A DNA stretch of 14,315 nt from JANXYW01 sp964458665 (GTDB taxonomy: Bacteria; Chloroflexota; Dehalococcoidia; DSTF01; JACRBR01). Positions within the stretch are counted from its first letter, which is position 1. The number at the start of each line of letters is the position of its first letter. Positions 1 to 6,681 of this stretch are shown here, one piece after another. The stretch lies in contig CAYWOO010000060.1 of the NCBI GenBank assembly GCA_964458665.1, positions 1-14,315 on the forward strand, in the 5' to 3' direction. The notes under the pieces were generated by a model. The model saw only the letters and a list, made by a program, of their open reading frames with translations. It searched no databases and had not been told where the DNA came from. A program made the translations under genes and the position numbers.

Positions 1-1
1 G

Positions 2-736
2 TTCGGCGCGAAGGACCCGCGTTCGATGACGATGCGCTTCCACACGCAGACCGGCGGCGCGACGCTGACGGCGCAGCAGCCGGTCAACAACCTCGTGCGC
101 ACGGCGTTGCAGGGGCTCTCGGCCGTGCTGGGCGGCACGCAGTCGCTGCATACGAACAGCTACGACGAGGCGCTCTCGCTGCCGAGCCAGCACGCCGCCG
201 AGCTGGCGCTGCGCACGCAGCAGATCATCGCGTACGAGACGGGTGTCGGCGACACGATCGACCCCGTCGCGGGCTCGTGGTACATCGAGCACCTGACGGA
301 CGAGGTGGAGCGCGACGCCGAGGACTACGTGCGGCGCATCGACGACATGGGCGGCGCGCTAGCCGCTGTGGAGCGCGGCTTTCAGGCGCAGGAGATCCAC
401 GAGAACGCGTACCGCATCCAGCGCGACATCGAGACGCACCGCAAGATCGTCGTCGGCGTCAATGAGTTCGTCGACGAGGAACCGCCCCCCACCGGCCTCC
501 ACCAGCACGACATCACCGTCGGCCAACGGCGTAGGGATCAGATCTCGAAACTGCGCGCCACGCGCGCCGCCGGTAAGGTCGCTTCTGCGCTCGGCCGGCT
601 GGAAGACGCGGCGCGCGGCGACGCCAACATGATGCCGCTGCTCATCGAGGCCGTCGAGAATTACGTGACGCTGGGCGAGATCTGCCGCTCGCTGCGCGGC
701 GTGTGGGGGGAGCAGCGCGAGGCTACGGCGTTGTAG
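2..736 (+). CDS. Methylmalonyl-CoA mutase large subunit, catalytic barrel (C-terminal part, 5' truncated)
   Basis: This is the C-terminal ~244 residues of a coenzyme-B12-dependent acyl-CoA mutase, which interconverts (R)-methylmalonyl-CoA and succinyl-CoA by radical carbon-skeleton rearrangement. The reading frame is open to the left edge (FGAKDPRSM... before the first internal Met), so the gene starts outside the window. Visible family signatures are RFHTQTGGATLTAQQP (the His/Gln of the substrate pocket), the run from GGTQSLHTNSYDEALSLPS, and DPVAGSWYIE. After the TIM barrel it ends in a helical tail (GEICRSLRGVWGE) with no B12-binding DxHxxG domain. It is therefore of the split type, whose B12 subunit is encoded elsewhere. 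Isobutyryl-CoA and ethylmalonyl-CoA mutases are close relatives. The residues that set substrate are upstream of the window, so specificity is inferred; the 'RFHTQT..TLTAQQP' wording fits the methylmalonyl/isobutyryl large-subunit group better than Ecm. Its stop codon abuts the GTG of the next gene. Confidence 0.9.
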   Translation, partial: FGAKDPRSMTMRFHTQTGGATLTAQQPVNNLVRTALQGLSAVLGGTQSLHTNSYDEALSLPSQHAAELALRTQQIIAYETGVGDTIDPVAGSWYIEHLTDEVERDAEDYVRRIDDMGGALAAVERGFQAQEIHENAYRIQRDIETHRKIVVGVNEFVDEEPPPTGLHQHDITVGQRRRDQISKLRATRAAGKVASALGRLEDAARGDANMMPLLIEAVENYVTLGEICRSLRGVWGEQREATAL

Positions 737-1051
737 GTGGCCGATAACCTCGTTGTCGTGCTTTACAGAGCGGTGACTCTACTCGAATTTGAGCGAGTCA
801 TGCGCACGGGGCGGTTTACGCAGGCACCGGGTTCGTTGGCCGGTAAGTTCTTCGCCGAACGTCCGGAGCACGCCGCCGCCTGGGGAGACCGTTTGGAAGG
901 CGCGGCCAATTACCGCATACTTGAGGTTGAGGTTTCAGCTGCTGCGGCCGATACCTTCCGGAGATGGCCAAGGCTGGACGGCATAAGCCCGGCTCGCTAC
1001 GCCGAGATCCGGGAATTGGAGAACATCGTGGTTCGGGAGGTCGCGTCGTGA
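737..1051 (+). CDS. Small protein, possible ADP-ribosyltransferase-like fold
   Basis: A 104-residue protein that I do not recognise with certainty. The GTG start follows the mutase stop codon (TAG) with no gap, and no good Shine-Dalgarno is visible, so translation is probably coupled to the mutase. Visible features are an N-terminal strand with LYRAV, then RTGRF, SLAGKFFAE, a helix HAAAWGDRL, a strand YRILEVEV, and a C-terminal ELENIVV. An early 'YR', a middle 'K-F-F-A-E...A..WG' block and a late acidic 'E-L-E' resemble the layout of small ADP-ribosyltransferase-fold proteins found in toxin systems. This is a pattern impression, not a demonstrated match. The gene overlaps the next one by 4 nt (GTGA), which makes a two-gene unit. 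Alternatives are a conserved hypothetical of unrelated fold or a DNA-modification accessory protein. Confidence 0.5.
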   Translation: MADNLVVVLYRAVTLLEFERVMRTGRFTQAPGSLAGKFFAERPEHAAAWGDRLEGAANYRILEVEVSAAAADTFRRWPRLDGISPARYAEIRELENIVVREVAS

Positions 1052-1380
1052 AGGTCGCGAATGCAACGATACGCTGGGTCGGCCAATCGCCGCCGTCGTG
1101 CGGAAGCACGTACTCGTCCGTGTCGCGCTGGGACGAACCGTCCGGCGACGAATCATGGAGCATCGTTGCGGACATCGTCGAAGCGATTGGCGCGGGCGAG
1201 TTCATGGCTCGCATCCGGTTTTTGGTGGACGAAGCGCCGCAACAGCTTTTGCATATTGGCAGCCGGTTTGAGATCTTCGAGGGCGCGACGAAGGTTGCTG
1301 CTGGAGAAGTCACATCCGATGCCATAGATGCGCCGTGGCGGCCCGCATTCGTCGAGAAGGCCGCGCGCGCAGCGTCATAG
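1048..1380 (+). CDS. Small protein resembling EF-Tu domain 3 beta-barrel
   Basis: A 110-residue protein starting with GTG, overlapping the preceding stop by GTGA (1048-1051). The start VKVANATIRWVGQSPPS opens in the correct register, and the closest in-frame ATG (964) would lie deep inside the upstream gene. The C-terminal half reads ARIRFLVDEAPQQLL..GSRFEIFEGATKVAAGEV. This resembles the C-terminal beta-barrel of EF-Tu-type translation factors (pattern F-x-[LI]-x-[ED]-G-x-x-x-V-A-x-G-x-V), which also occurs as free-standing small bacterial proteins. No GTPase domain is present. Because it is coupled to a possible ADP-ribosyltransferase-like gene, it could be an immunity or decoy partner (many ADP-ribosylating toxins target translation factors), but that is inference. 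It ends 27 bp before the convergent GDPD-like gene. Confidence 0.6.
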   Translation: MKVANATIRWVGQSPPSCGSTYSSVSRWDEPSGDESWSIVADIVEAIGAGEFMARIRFLVDEAPQQLLHIGSRFEIFEGATKVAAGEVTSDAIDAPWRPAFVEKAARAAS

Positions 1381-1407
1381 GAATGGTGCAGGTGTTGGCG
1401 ACAGCCT

Positions 1408-2136
1408 CTACCGCGCATCCAGAATCCGACGCACCCGCTCCGGAAAGTTGCTGTTGATGCTGTCGACGCCCAGCGCCAGCATCCGCGCGATGTCCGCGTC
1501 GTCGTCGACGGTCCAGCACATCACGGACAGCCCGCGGCGCTGACCCTGCCGCACGATCGCCTCCGTGAGATACGCGTAGTACAGGCTCACGCCCTGCGCG
1601 TTCAGCGTCAGCGCCGACGCGTAGAACTCCTGCCAGTCCGTGATGCTCCGCCCGATGCGCAGCAGCACCGCCGCCATCCGCGGCTCTTCCGCGCGCATCG
1701 CCCGCAAGACGTCCGGATAGAACGAATGCGACTCGCAGTCCGCGATCGCGCCCGCATCTCGCACGACGTCGGCGACCGCTCGCTCGATGCCCGGCTGCTT
1801 GATCTCGATCTGCAGCAGCGCCTTGCCCTTCGTCAGGTCGACGACCTCCGCCAGCGTCGGCACCCGCGTCCCGGCGAACCGCGGCGCGAAGTGCTTCGCC
1901 CCCGCATCGAGGGCCCGCACGGCCGCGAGCGTCATCTCATGCACGTTGCCGCTGCCCTCCGTCGTCCGGTCGACCGTCTCGTCGTGCAGCAGCACCGGCA
2001 CCCCGTCCGCCGTGCAGTGCACATCGATCTCGATGGCGTCCGCCCCAAGCAGCAGCGCCGCCTCGATCCCCGGCAACGTGTTCTCCGGCGCATGCCCCGC
2101 GCAGGCGGCTTCAGACGTGACGAGCGGCAATCGCAT
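1408..2136 (-). CDS. Glycerophosphodiester phosphodiesterase-family protein lacking the first catalytic His-Arg
   Basis: A 242-residue GDPD-family TIM barrel. Family members hydrolyse glycerophosphodiesters to glycerol-3-phosphate plus an alcohol, using two catalytic histidines and a metal. Seen here are APENT (residues 16-20), EIDVHCTADGVPVLLHD (E36 and D38 as metal ligands, H51 as the second catalytic His, D52), RTTEGSG, EIEIK (E111, K113), and a C-terminal WTVDD...GVDSINSNFPE. The opening motif of the family is normally His-Arg-Gly-Ala; here that position reads SEAACAGHAPENT, with Glu9, Ala10 and Ala11 replacing His, Arg and Gly. The reverse-complement codons (TCT GAA GCC GCC) confirm this. 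The rest is full length with no frameshift. The protein may be inactive, may use another residue (His15 is nearby), or may act on another substrate. There is no N-terminal signal peptide, so it is probably cytoplasmic. It is convergent with the small-gene pair and divergent from the 2464 gene. Confidence 0.85.
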   Translation of the reverse strand: MRLPLVTSEAACAGHAPENTLPGIEAALLLGADAIEIDVHCTADGVPVLLHDETVDRTTEGSGNVHEMTLAAVRALDAGAKHFAPRFAGTRVPTLAEVVDLTKGKALLQIEIKQPGIERAVADVVRDAGAIADCESHSFYPDVLRAMRAEEPRMAAVLLRIGRSITDWQEFYASALTLNAQGVSLYYAYLTEAIVRQGQRRGLSVMCWTVDDDADIARMLALGVDSINSNFPERVRRILDAR

Positions 2137-2463
2137 AGCTGAAGATATCGGATCCGCACGGAGAACCGCGCCCCTCGTGGCGGCCGACGAACTGGGCTGC
2201 GCGACTTACACCTAGACCTGCGGCCCTCTGTCTATCGAGCGATCACGCCACCGCCTCATCTCCCGTAACCGCGTCTCCGAGCACCTCGTTCGCACAGGCC
2301 GTGGTCGTGCTGTGGCTCGTCGCCCCGCCGGCCTTCATCATGACACGCGCAAATGTTGATGAACCTCAAGCGACGGTGGAGGGGTTGGTGTAGGCTGCAA
2401 GTCGTGGTGCTAGACCGCTTGCATGCGTCATCAACACTACGTGGTGGAGAAAGAGAGGCATTC
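2137..2463. other. Divergent intergenic region between GDPD-like and HhH-protein genes
   Basis: These 327 bases have no convincing gene. They must hold the promoters for both flanking genes. A 9-bp inverted repeat (TGTTGATGA at 2354-2362 and TCATCAACA at 2428-2436) lies in the half nearest the plus-strand gene and could be an operator, though the arms are 65 nt apart. A purine-rich ribosome binding site (AGAGG, 2454-2458) sits 5 nt before the ATG at 2464. No near-consensus -35/-10 pair was found by eye. Confidence 0.4.
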
Positions 2464-3363
2464 ATGCGTTCAGACGCCACAACGATCTTGAAGCAGTTTG
2501 AGGCAGCCTCGGCTATCTATCGAGCCCACATGATGGATCCTAGCTGGGAGGCATTCCGTGCGTGGGAGGCCGATGCATGGGATGGCCTCGGCATCTTCCT
2601 CGGCGAGTACGCATTTGAGCATCAAGGGCGCAGTCCTGACTTTCCGGCGGCGGCCGTTCAAGTGATAGAGAGCCTCAAGGGCGACAGTTGGTCCCTGGGC
2701 GACCGCAACGCGCCGGGTGAGGCTTGGCGTCGCTTCGGGAACAGACTCCCACAACGCACCGGGGAGCCACGGCTCAACGAGGGCGGCAACCCATTGGCAC
2801 CGCAGTCGAGTCAGTACGAGATCCAACGAAAGAAGATGATTGTGAAGAGACAGACCAAGAAGAAGAGCGCAATCGAAGTTGCCGCCGATCAGCCGCTCAG
2901 CTTCCCGTGTACTGTAGGTGACTTAATGGCACGGGGGGACGCAAGCGCAGCACACGCGCTGGTCAAGGCGGTCAACGGAATCAACGACAAGATTGCGTCG
3001 TTCTTCCTCCGAGACGTGGCGTGTAAGACGGGAATCAATGTCCCCAGAAACCGGCACGTCCTTCAACCTATAGACATTTGGGTTCGAAGGTCAGCGCGCA
3101 TCGCGTTTGATGAGCCGGCGCTCGATGCCGCTCCGTTCACTGAGGTGGCGCGTAAGGTCGTAGACGAATGCGAGAAGACTCGCGTAAACGCAGAGCACGT
3201 GAATCAGGGCATGTGGTATTTCGGTGCGGTGGTCTGCAGGTCGGAGATTAAGCTCATGCAGGCTCTGGATGACGCCGACGAATTTCGAGCCACGCTAGTC
3301 GCTTATGGCCAGGCGCTTGGCGCTGCCCGCGCGGCTTGTTCATCGGCGAGTATGGCGGTTTGA
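2464..3363 (+). CDS. Helix-hairpin-helix DNA-glycosylase-like protein (uncharacterised)
   Basis: A 299-residue protein. The ATG at 2464 is chosen because it is preceded by GGAGAAAGAGAGG; an in-frame upstream ATG (2353) would add an unlikely 37-residue leader. The C-terminal half looks like the HhH-GPD base-excision core. LVKAVNGINDKIASFFLRD resembles the hairpin 'L..(P)GVG.KTA' with K176 at the position of the Schiff-base lysine of endonuclease III. RHVLQPIDIWVRR resembles 'PVDTHV.R' with D204 at the catalytic Asp position. WYFGAVVC matches the later 'G...C' segment. The loop between K176 and D204 is about ten residues longer than in endonuclease III, and no iron-sulfur Cys cluster follows. 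Residues 1-110 have no recognisable domain and are joined by a basic segment (RKKMIVKRQTKKK). The gene is less GC-biased than the metabolic genes, which suggests acquisition. It could also be an HhH protein without glycosylase activity. Confidence 0.6.
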   Translation: MRSDATTILKQFEAASAIYRAHMMDPSWEAFRAWEADAWDGLGIFLGEYAFEHQGRSPDFPAAAVQVIESLKGDSWSLGDRNAPGEAWRRFGNRLPQRTGEPRLNEGGNPLAPQSSQYEIQRKKMIVKRQTKKKSAIEVAADQPLSFPCTVGDLMARGDASAAHALVKAVNGINDKIASFFLRDVACKTGINVPRNRHVLQPIDIWVRRSARIAFDEPALDAAPFTEVARKVVDECEKTRVNAEHVNQGMWYFGAVVCRSEIKLMQALDDADEFRATLVAYGQALGAARAACSSASMAV

Positions 3364-3403
3364 AGTCTCGGGTCCTTCCGCCGTGCGCACGCGCACCGCG
3401 CTC

Positions 3404-3419
3404 GGTATAACACCCACGA
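3404..3419 (+). promoter_or_regulatory. Possible -10 element giving a leaderless mch transcript
   Basis: TATAAC at 3406-3411 matches five of six bases of the bacterial -10 consensus and lies 7 nt before the ATG at 3419. Transcription would therefore begin at or within a base or two of the start codon. The stretch before the ATG (CACCCACG) has no Shine-Dalgarno, which fits a leaderless message. No clear -35 box is visible at the expected distance (around 3383), so the call is tentative. Confidence 0.3.
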
Positions 3420-4483
3420 TGAAACTAGGCGGGAACTTCTTTGAGGATTTGGGGCCGGGGCAGCGGCTGGTTCATCCGGTGCCGCGGACGCTGACTGAGG
3501 GCGATGTCGCCCTGTACATCGCGCTGACCGGCGACCGTAACCCCAAGAACTGCTCCGACGAGTTCGCCCGCGCCCTCGGCTTCGACCGCGCGCCCGTCGC
3601 CGACATGCTCGTCTTCCACATCGTCTTCGGACGTGCCGTCGGCGAGATTTCGCTCAACTCGCCCGGCAACCTCGGCTACGCCGACCTGCGATTCCTCCGC
3701 CCCGTCTTCACCGGCGACACCCTCCGCGCCGAGACGGAGACGCTCGGCTGGCGCGAGACGTCGAAGGGCGACACGGGCGTCGTTTGGGTGCGGACCGTCG
3801 GCTTCAACCAGCGCGACGAGCGCGTGCTGGAGTTCTACCGCTGGGTGATGGTGAACAAGCGCGCTCCGTCGACGCCGACGCACGCCGACGATGCGCCGGA
3901 GATGCCGGCGAAGGCCTCGCTGGAGCACGTGTCGTTTCCCGTCGTGTCGCGATTCGATGCGTCGGCGACCGGCGGCGATCGCTTCTGGGAAGATTACGCT
4001 GCCGGTGAGCGCATAGCGCATCCGCAGGGCATGACGATCGAAGAGGCGGAGCATCAGCTGGCGACGCGGCTGTACCAGAACACGGCGCGCGTGCACTTCA
4101 ACCAGCTCCAGCAGTCGGCGTCGCGGCACGGACGGCGGATCGTGTATGGCGGCCACGTGATCTCGATCGCGCACGCGCTGTCGTTTGACGGGCTCGAGAA
4201 CGTGCTGGGGATGGCGGCGTGGAACGCCGGCTCGCATGTGGCGCCGACGTTCGCGGGCGACACGCTGTTCGCCTGGAGCGACGTGCTCGAACGCATCGAT
4301 ATCGGCCGCGACGACATCGGCGCGCTACGGCTGCGGCTGGTCGCCGTCAAGAACGTCGACCCGTCGGCGGAGGATGTGGCGCTGAAGGTCGTCGGTGACG
4401 ACGGCCGCGAGCGCTATCACGCGAACGTTGTGCTGGACCTGGATTACGTGGCGCTGATGCCGAAGCGGGCTGCTGACGTGTAG
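3419..4483 (+). CDS. mch: Mesaconyl-CoA hydratase (beta-methylmalyl-CoA dehydratase), double hot-dog MaoC type
   Basis: A 354-residue enzyme that reversibly hydrates mesaconyl-CoA to (2R,3S)-beta-methylmalyl-CoA. It works in the ethylmalonyl-CoA pathway and also in the 3-hydroxypropionate and methylaspartate cycles. It has two MaoC-like hot-dog halves. The first (about 5-160) has FFEDLGPGQR, TGDRNPKN (D39, N41; the usual hydratase His is replaced by N44) and LRFLRPVFTGDTL. The second (about 185-345) has FWEDYAAGERIAHP, YQNTARVHFNQ (N221, H226), YGGHVISIAHALSF and a final substrate-lining APTFAGDTL. Length and the YQNTARVHF block fit Mch proteins rather than single-domain R-hydratases. The ATG at 3419 is preferred because it begins MKLGGNFFEDL as in homologues; upstream in-frame codons overlap the previous gene. 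The next genes, mcd and mcl, are the preceding and following steps of the same pathway, which strongly supports the assignment. Confidence 0.87.
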   Translation: MKLGGNFFEDLGPGQRLVHPVPRTLTEGDVALYIALTGDRNPKNCSDEFARALGFDRAPVADMLVFHIVFGRAVGEISLNSPGNLGYADLRFLRPVFTGDTLRAETETLGWRETSKGDTGVVWVRTVGFNQRDERVLEFYRWVMVNKRAPSTPTHADDAPEMPAKASLEHVSFPVVSRFDASATGGDRFWEDYAAGERIAHPQGMTIEEAEHQLATRLYQNTARVHFNQLQQSASRHGRRIVYGGHVISIAHALSFDGLENVLGMAAWNAGSHVAPTFAGDTLFAWSDVLERIDIGRDDIGALRLRLVAVKNVDPSAEDVALKVVGDDGRERYHANVVLDLDYVALMPKRAADV

Positions 4484-4800
4484 GGAACAGGGATTTCACG
4501 GATTACGCGGATTGTTTGTTGGGGCGGCGCGGAGACCCGCGCTGGAACGCGCACCTCACCCCGGCCTTCGGCCACCCCTCTCCACGAAGTGGCGAGGGGA
4601 TCGGCACGACCTCGGTCGCCCAAGTCCGGAATTGGCAAGGGGGTGAGGTGCTCGGGCACCCGCCAAGCTCTCAAACTCGCCCTTTCCGTGAAATCCGCGC
4701 AATCCGTGGTTTCGCCCGTTGTCGACTGAAGCGTGAACATAAGCATGTGTCCGCGTAGAATGTGCTCGCCAGACGGCAATCCTGAGTCTAGGACGGACTG
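4484..4800. repeat. Nested palindromic intergenic repeat between mch and mcd
   Basis: This 317-base gap is a compound inverted repeat. The outer arms read ATTTCACGGATTACGCGGATT (near 4493-4513) and an imperfect reverse complement AATCCGCGCAATCCGTG (about 4691-4708). Inside them is a perfect 11-bp pair, CACCTCACCCC (4552-4562) and GGGGTGAGGTG (4640-4650). Inside that is a hairpin CCCCTC (4575-4580) / GAGGGG (4594-4599) with an inner CCAC-GAA-GTGG stem. A GGCCTTCGGCC palindrome lies beside it. This architecture is typical of dispersed non-coding palindromic repeats or small non-autonomous elements. No transposase is present. Reading frames crossing it translate to low-complexity sequence, so I call no gene. 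Confidence 0.7.
4734..4761 (+). promoter_or_regulatory. Candidate promoter for mcd
   Basis: TGAACA (4734-4739, four of six matches to the -35 consensus) is followed after 16 nt by TAGAAT (4756-4761, five of six matches to the -10). Transcription would start near 4768, leaving a leader of about 33 nt that contains AGGA (4790-4793), 7 nt before the mcd ATG. It lies immediately downstream of the palindromic repeat. This was read by eye and is only moderately convincing. Confidence 0.35.
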
Positions 4801-6462
4801 ATGACGACCGACACTACCACGAACGCGCTGCTGGGGGCGCGTCGGCTCGCGAGCGAGGCGGAGGCGCTGGCTGCGGCGGCGGTTGCTCGGGCGGCGGAGC
4901 TGACGGCGGGCGGGGCAAAGATTGACGACCACCAGGTGCTGTGCGAGCGGCTGGCGGTGATGGCGACGGAGGCTCGGGCGGCGCGGTCGCTTGTTGGGTA
5001 CGCGGAGCGGCTGGCGGCGTCGGGGCGCGCTGATGCGCTGAGTGAGGACGAGGCGTTCGCCTACGCGGCGGAGGTCACGCAGAAGATCCTTGGCATCATG
5101 CAGGCGCATCCGGGCGACTTCGCCGACGTGTCTGAGACGAGCGACGAGGTGCATACGCTGATCCGCGCCGGCCTCGACGACGCGCGGCTGCGCGGTATTG
5201 GCGCGCGCGTGATCGATGCGCGGGGCGCGAACAACGTCGAGCTGGACAGCGAAGATGCGGCGGGGACGCGTACGCTCGCGCGCCAGTTCGCGAAACAGGA
5301 AGTGCTGAAGGAAGAGGATGGCGTCGCGCTGGCCGACCGCATCCATCGCGACGACCTGCTGATCCCCGACTCTCTGATCAAGCAGTACGGCGAACTCGGC
5401 TTCTTCGGCGCGTCTGTGCCGGATACGTACGGCGGCACCGAGATGGGCTACCTGACGATGATCGTGCTGACGGAGGAGCTGTCGCAGGCTTCGCTGATCG
5501 CTGGCAGCCTGCTGACGCGGTCGGAGATCCTGACGCGTGCCCTGCTCGAAGGTGGCACTGAGGCGCAGAAGCAGCACTGGCTGCCGAAGCTCGCGACGGG
5601 CGAAGTGCTCGTCGGCATCTCGGTTACGGAGCCGGATATCGGCTCGGACGTCGCGTCGGTGCAGTGCAAGGCGACGCCGGCGGACGTCGGCGGCGTGAAG
5701 GGTTGGGTGCTGAACGGCGCGAAGGCGTGGGGCACGTTCGCCGGCCGCGCGAACGTGCTGGCGCTGCTCGCGCGCACGGATGCGGACGCGAGCAAGGGGT
5801 ACGCCGGACTGTCGCTGTTCATCGTGCCGAAAGAGGCGTCGTACGACCACAAGTTCGAGTGCAAGCAGGCGGCCGGCGGCGTGCTGACGGGCGAGGCGAT
5901 TCCGACGCCGGGTTATCGCGGCATGCACTCGTACATCCTCAATCTTGAGAACTATTTCGTGCCGGCGGAGAACCTCGTGGGCGAAAAAGATGGGGAGGGA
6001 CGCGGCTTCTACCTGACGCTCGGCGGCTTTGCGATCGGGCGGCTGCAGACGGGCGGGCGCGCGCTCGGCGTCGCGCAGGCGGCGCTTGAGAAGGCGTGCC
6101 AGTACACGACGCAGCGTGTGCAGTTCGGCAAGCCGATCAGCGAGTATCAGCTCACGCAGTACAAGATCGGTCTGATGGCGACGCGCATCGCAGCTGCGCG
6201 CCAGTTGACGTACGACGTGGCCCGCGAAACCGATCCGAAGGCGCGGGCGCCGCTCGGCCCAGCGATGGCGAAGCTGTTCGCGTCGGATGTGGCGGTGTGG
6301 GCGACGCAGGAGGCGCAGCTGCTGCACGGCGGCTGGGGCTACGCCGAAGAGGATCGGATCAGCCGCTACGTGGTCGACGCGCAGGTGCTGCCGATCTTTG
6401 AAGGCGTCAAGGCGACGCTGGAGTTGAAGGTGATCGCGCGGGCGCTCTGCGCGGGCGCGTAG
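4801..6462 (+). CDS. mcd: (2S)-methylsuccinyl-CoA dehydrogenase
   Basis: A 553-residue FAD-dependent acyl-CoA dehydrogenase that oxidises (2S)-methylsuccinyl-CoA to mesaconyl-CoA and passes electrons to electron-transfer flavoprotein. It is longer than ordinary ~380-residue family members because of an N-terminal helical extension (about 1-155), a hallmark of Mcd. The dehydrogenase core follows: LIKQYGELGFFGASVPDTYGG, GISVTEPDIGSD (about 273-283, flavin/substrate contacts), FVPAENLVGE, RVQFGKPISEYQ, and QLLHGGWGYAEED. The segment VLPIFEGVKATLE carries Glu534 at the position of the catalytic base in the short-chain group. The ATG at 4801 has an AGGA ribosome binding site and the frame begins cleanly there. 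It lies between mch and the lyase gene, so three successive pathway enzymes are adjacent. An acyl-CoA dehydrogenase of other specificity is possible, but the length plus context make this unlikely. Confidence 0.88.
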   Translation: MTTDTTTNALLGARRLASEAEALAAAAVARAAELTAGGAKIDDHQVLCERLAVMATEARAARSLVGYAERLAASGRADALSEDEAFAYAAEVTQKILGIMQAHPGDFADVSETSDEVHTLIRAGLDDARLRGIGARVIDARGANNVELDSEDAAGTRTLARQFAKQEVLKEEDGVALADRIHRDDLLIPDSLIKQYGELGFFGASVPDTYGGTEMGYLTMIVLTEELSQASLIAGSLLTRSEILTRALLEGGTEAQKQHWLPKLATGEVLVGISVTEPDIGSDVASVQCKATPADVGGVKGWVLNGAKAWGTFAGRANVLALLARTDADASKGYAGLSLFIVPKEASYDHKFECKQAAGGVLTGEAIPTPGYRGMHSYILNLENYFVPAENLVGEKDGEGRGFYLTLGGFAIGRLQTGGRALGVAQAALEKACQYTTQRVQFGKPISEYQLTQYKIGLMATRIAAARQLTYDVARETDPKARAPLGPAMAKLFASDVAVWATQEAQLLHGGWGYAEEDRISRYVVDAQVLPIFEGVKATLELKVIARALCAGA

Positions 6463-6530
6463 ACGCAGGAAGCGGGATGCGAGAAACGGGAGACGGGATC
6501 GGGTTGGATCGCGCGTCGAACGAGACAAAC

Positions 6531-6591
6531 GTAGGGACGCGGCTTTAGCTCCGTCCCGGACTTTCGGACGGAGCTAAAGCCGCGTCCCTAC
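6531..6591. repeat. Perfect 26-bp inverted repeat (long hairpin) downstream of mcd
   Basis: The left arm, GTAGGGACGCGGCTTTAGCT plus CCGTCC (6531-6556), is matched without mismatch by its reverse complement at 6566-6591, around a 9-nt spacer (CGGACTTTC). A shorter hairpin, GGGCT-GAA-AGCCC (6616-6628), follows. There is no T-run, so this is not a classical Rho-independent terminator, but a 26-bp stem in the transcript could stop RNA decay or modulate readthrough from mcd to mcl. The 'GGGACGCGGCTTTAGCTCCG' palindrome style is that of a dispersed repeat; copy number cannot be judged from one window. Confidence 0.8.
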
Positions 6592-6681
6592 GGCCTTAGC
6601 TGTGTGTTGCCGCGCGGGCTGAAAGCCCATTCTACGTGTTGGGAACTGACGACCGACTACTGACGACAGGAGACCACCTAG

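Noticed and set aside
3425..4237. Minus-strand frame of 270 codons opposite mch
   Set aside because: Arg/His/Val-rich shadow frame; mch is strongly supported on the plus strand.
4516..4758. An 80-codon plus-strand frame between mch and mcd
   Set aside because: It is a translation of the nested palindromic repeat, not a protein family.
4444..6528. A 694-codon open frame on the minus strand opposite mcd
   Set aside because: It is longer than mcd but extremely Arg-rich and low-complexity with no domain signal. It arises because GC-rich codons on the plus strand leave few antisense stops. mcd on the other strand is unmistakable.
6531..6591. Rho-independent terminator
   Set aside because: The stem is long and perfect but has no following U-run, so I list it as a repeat.
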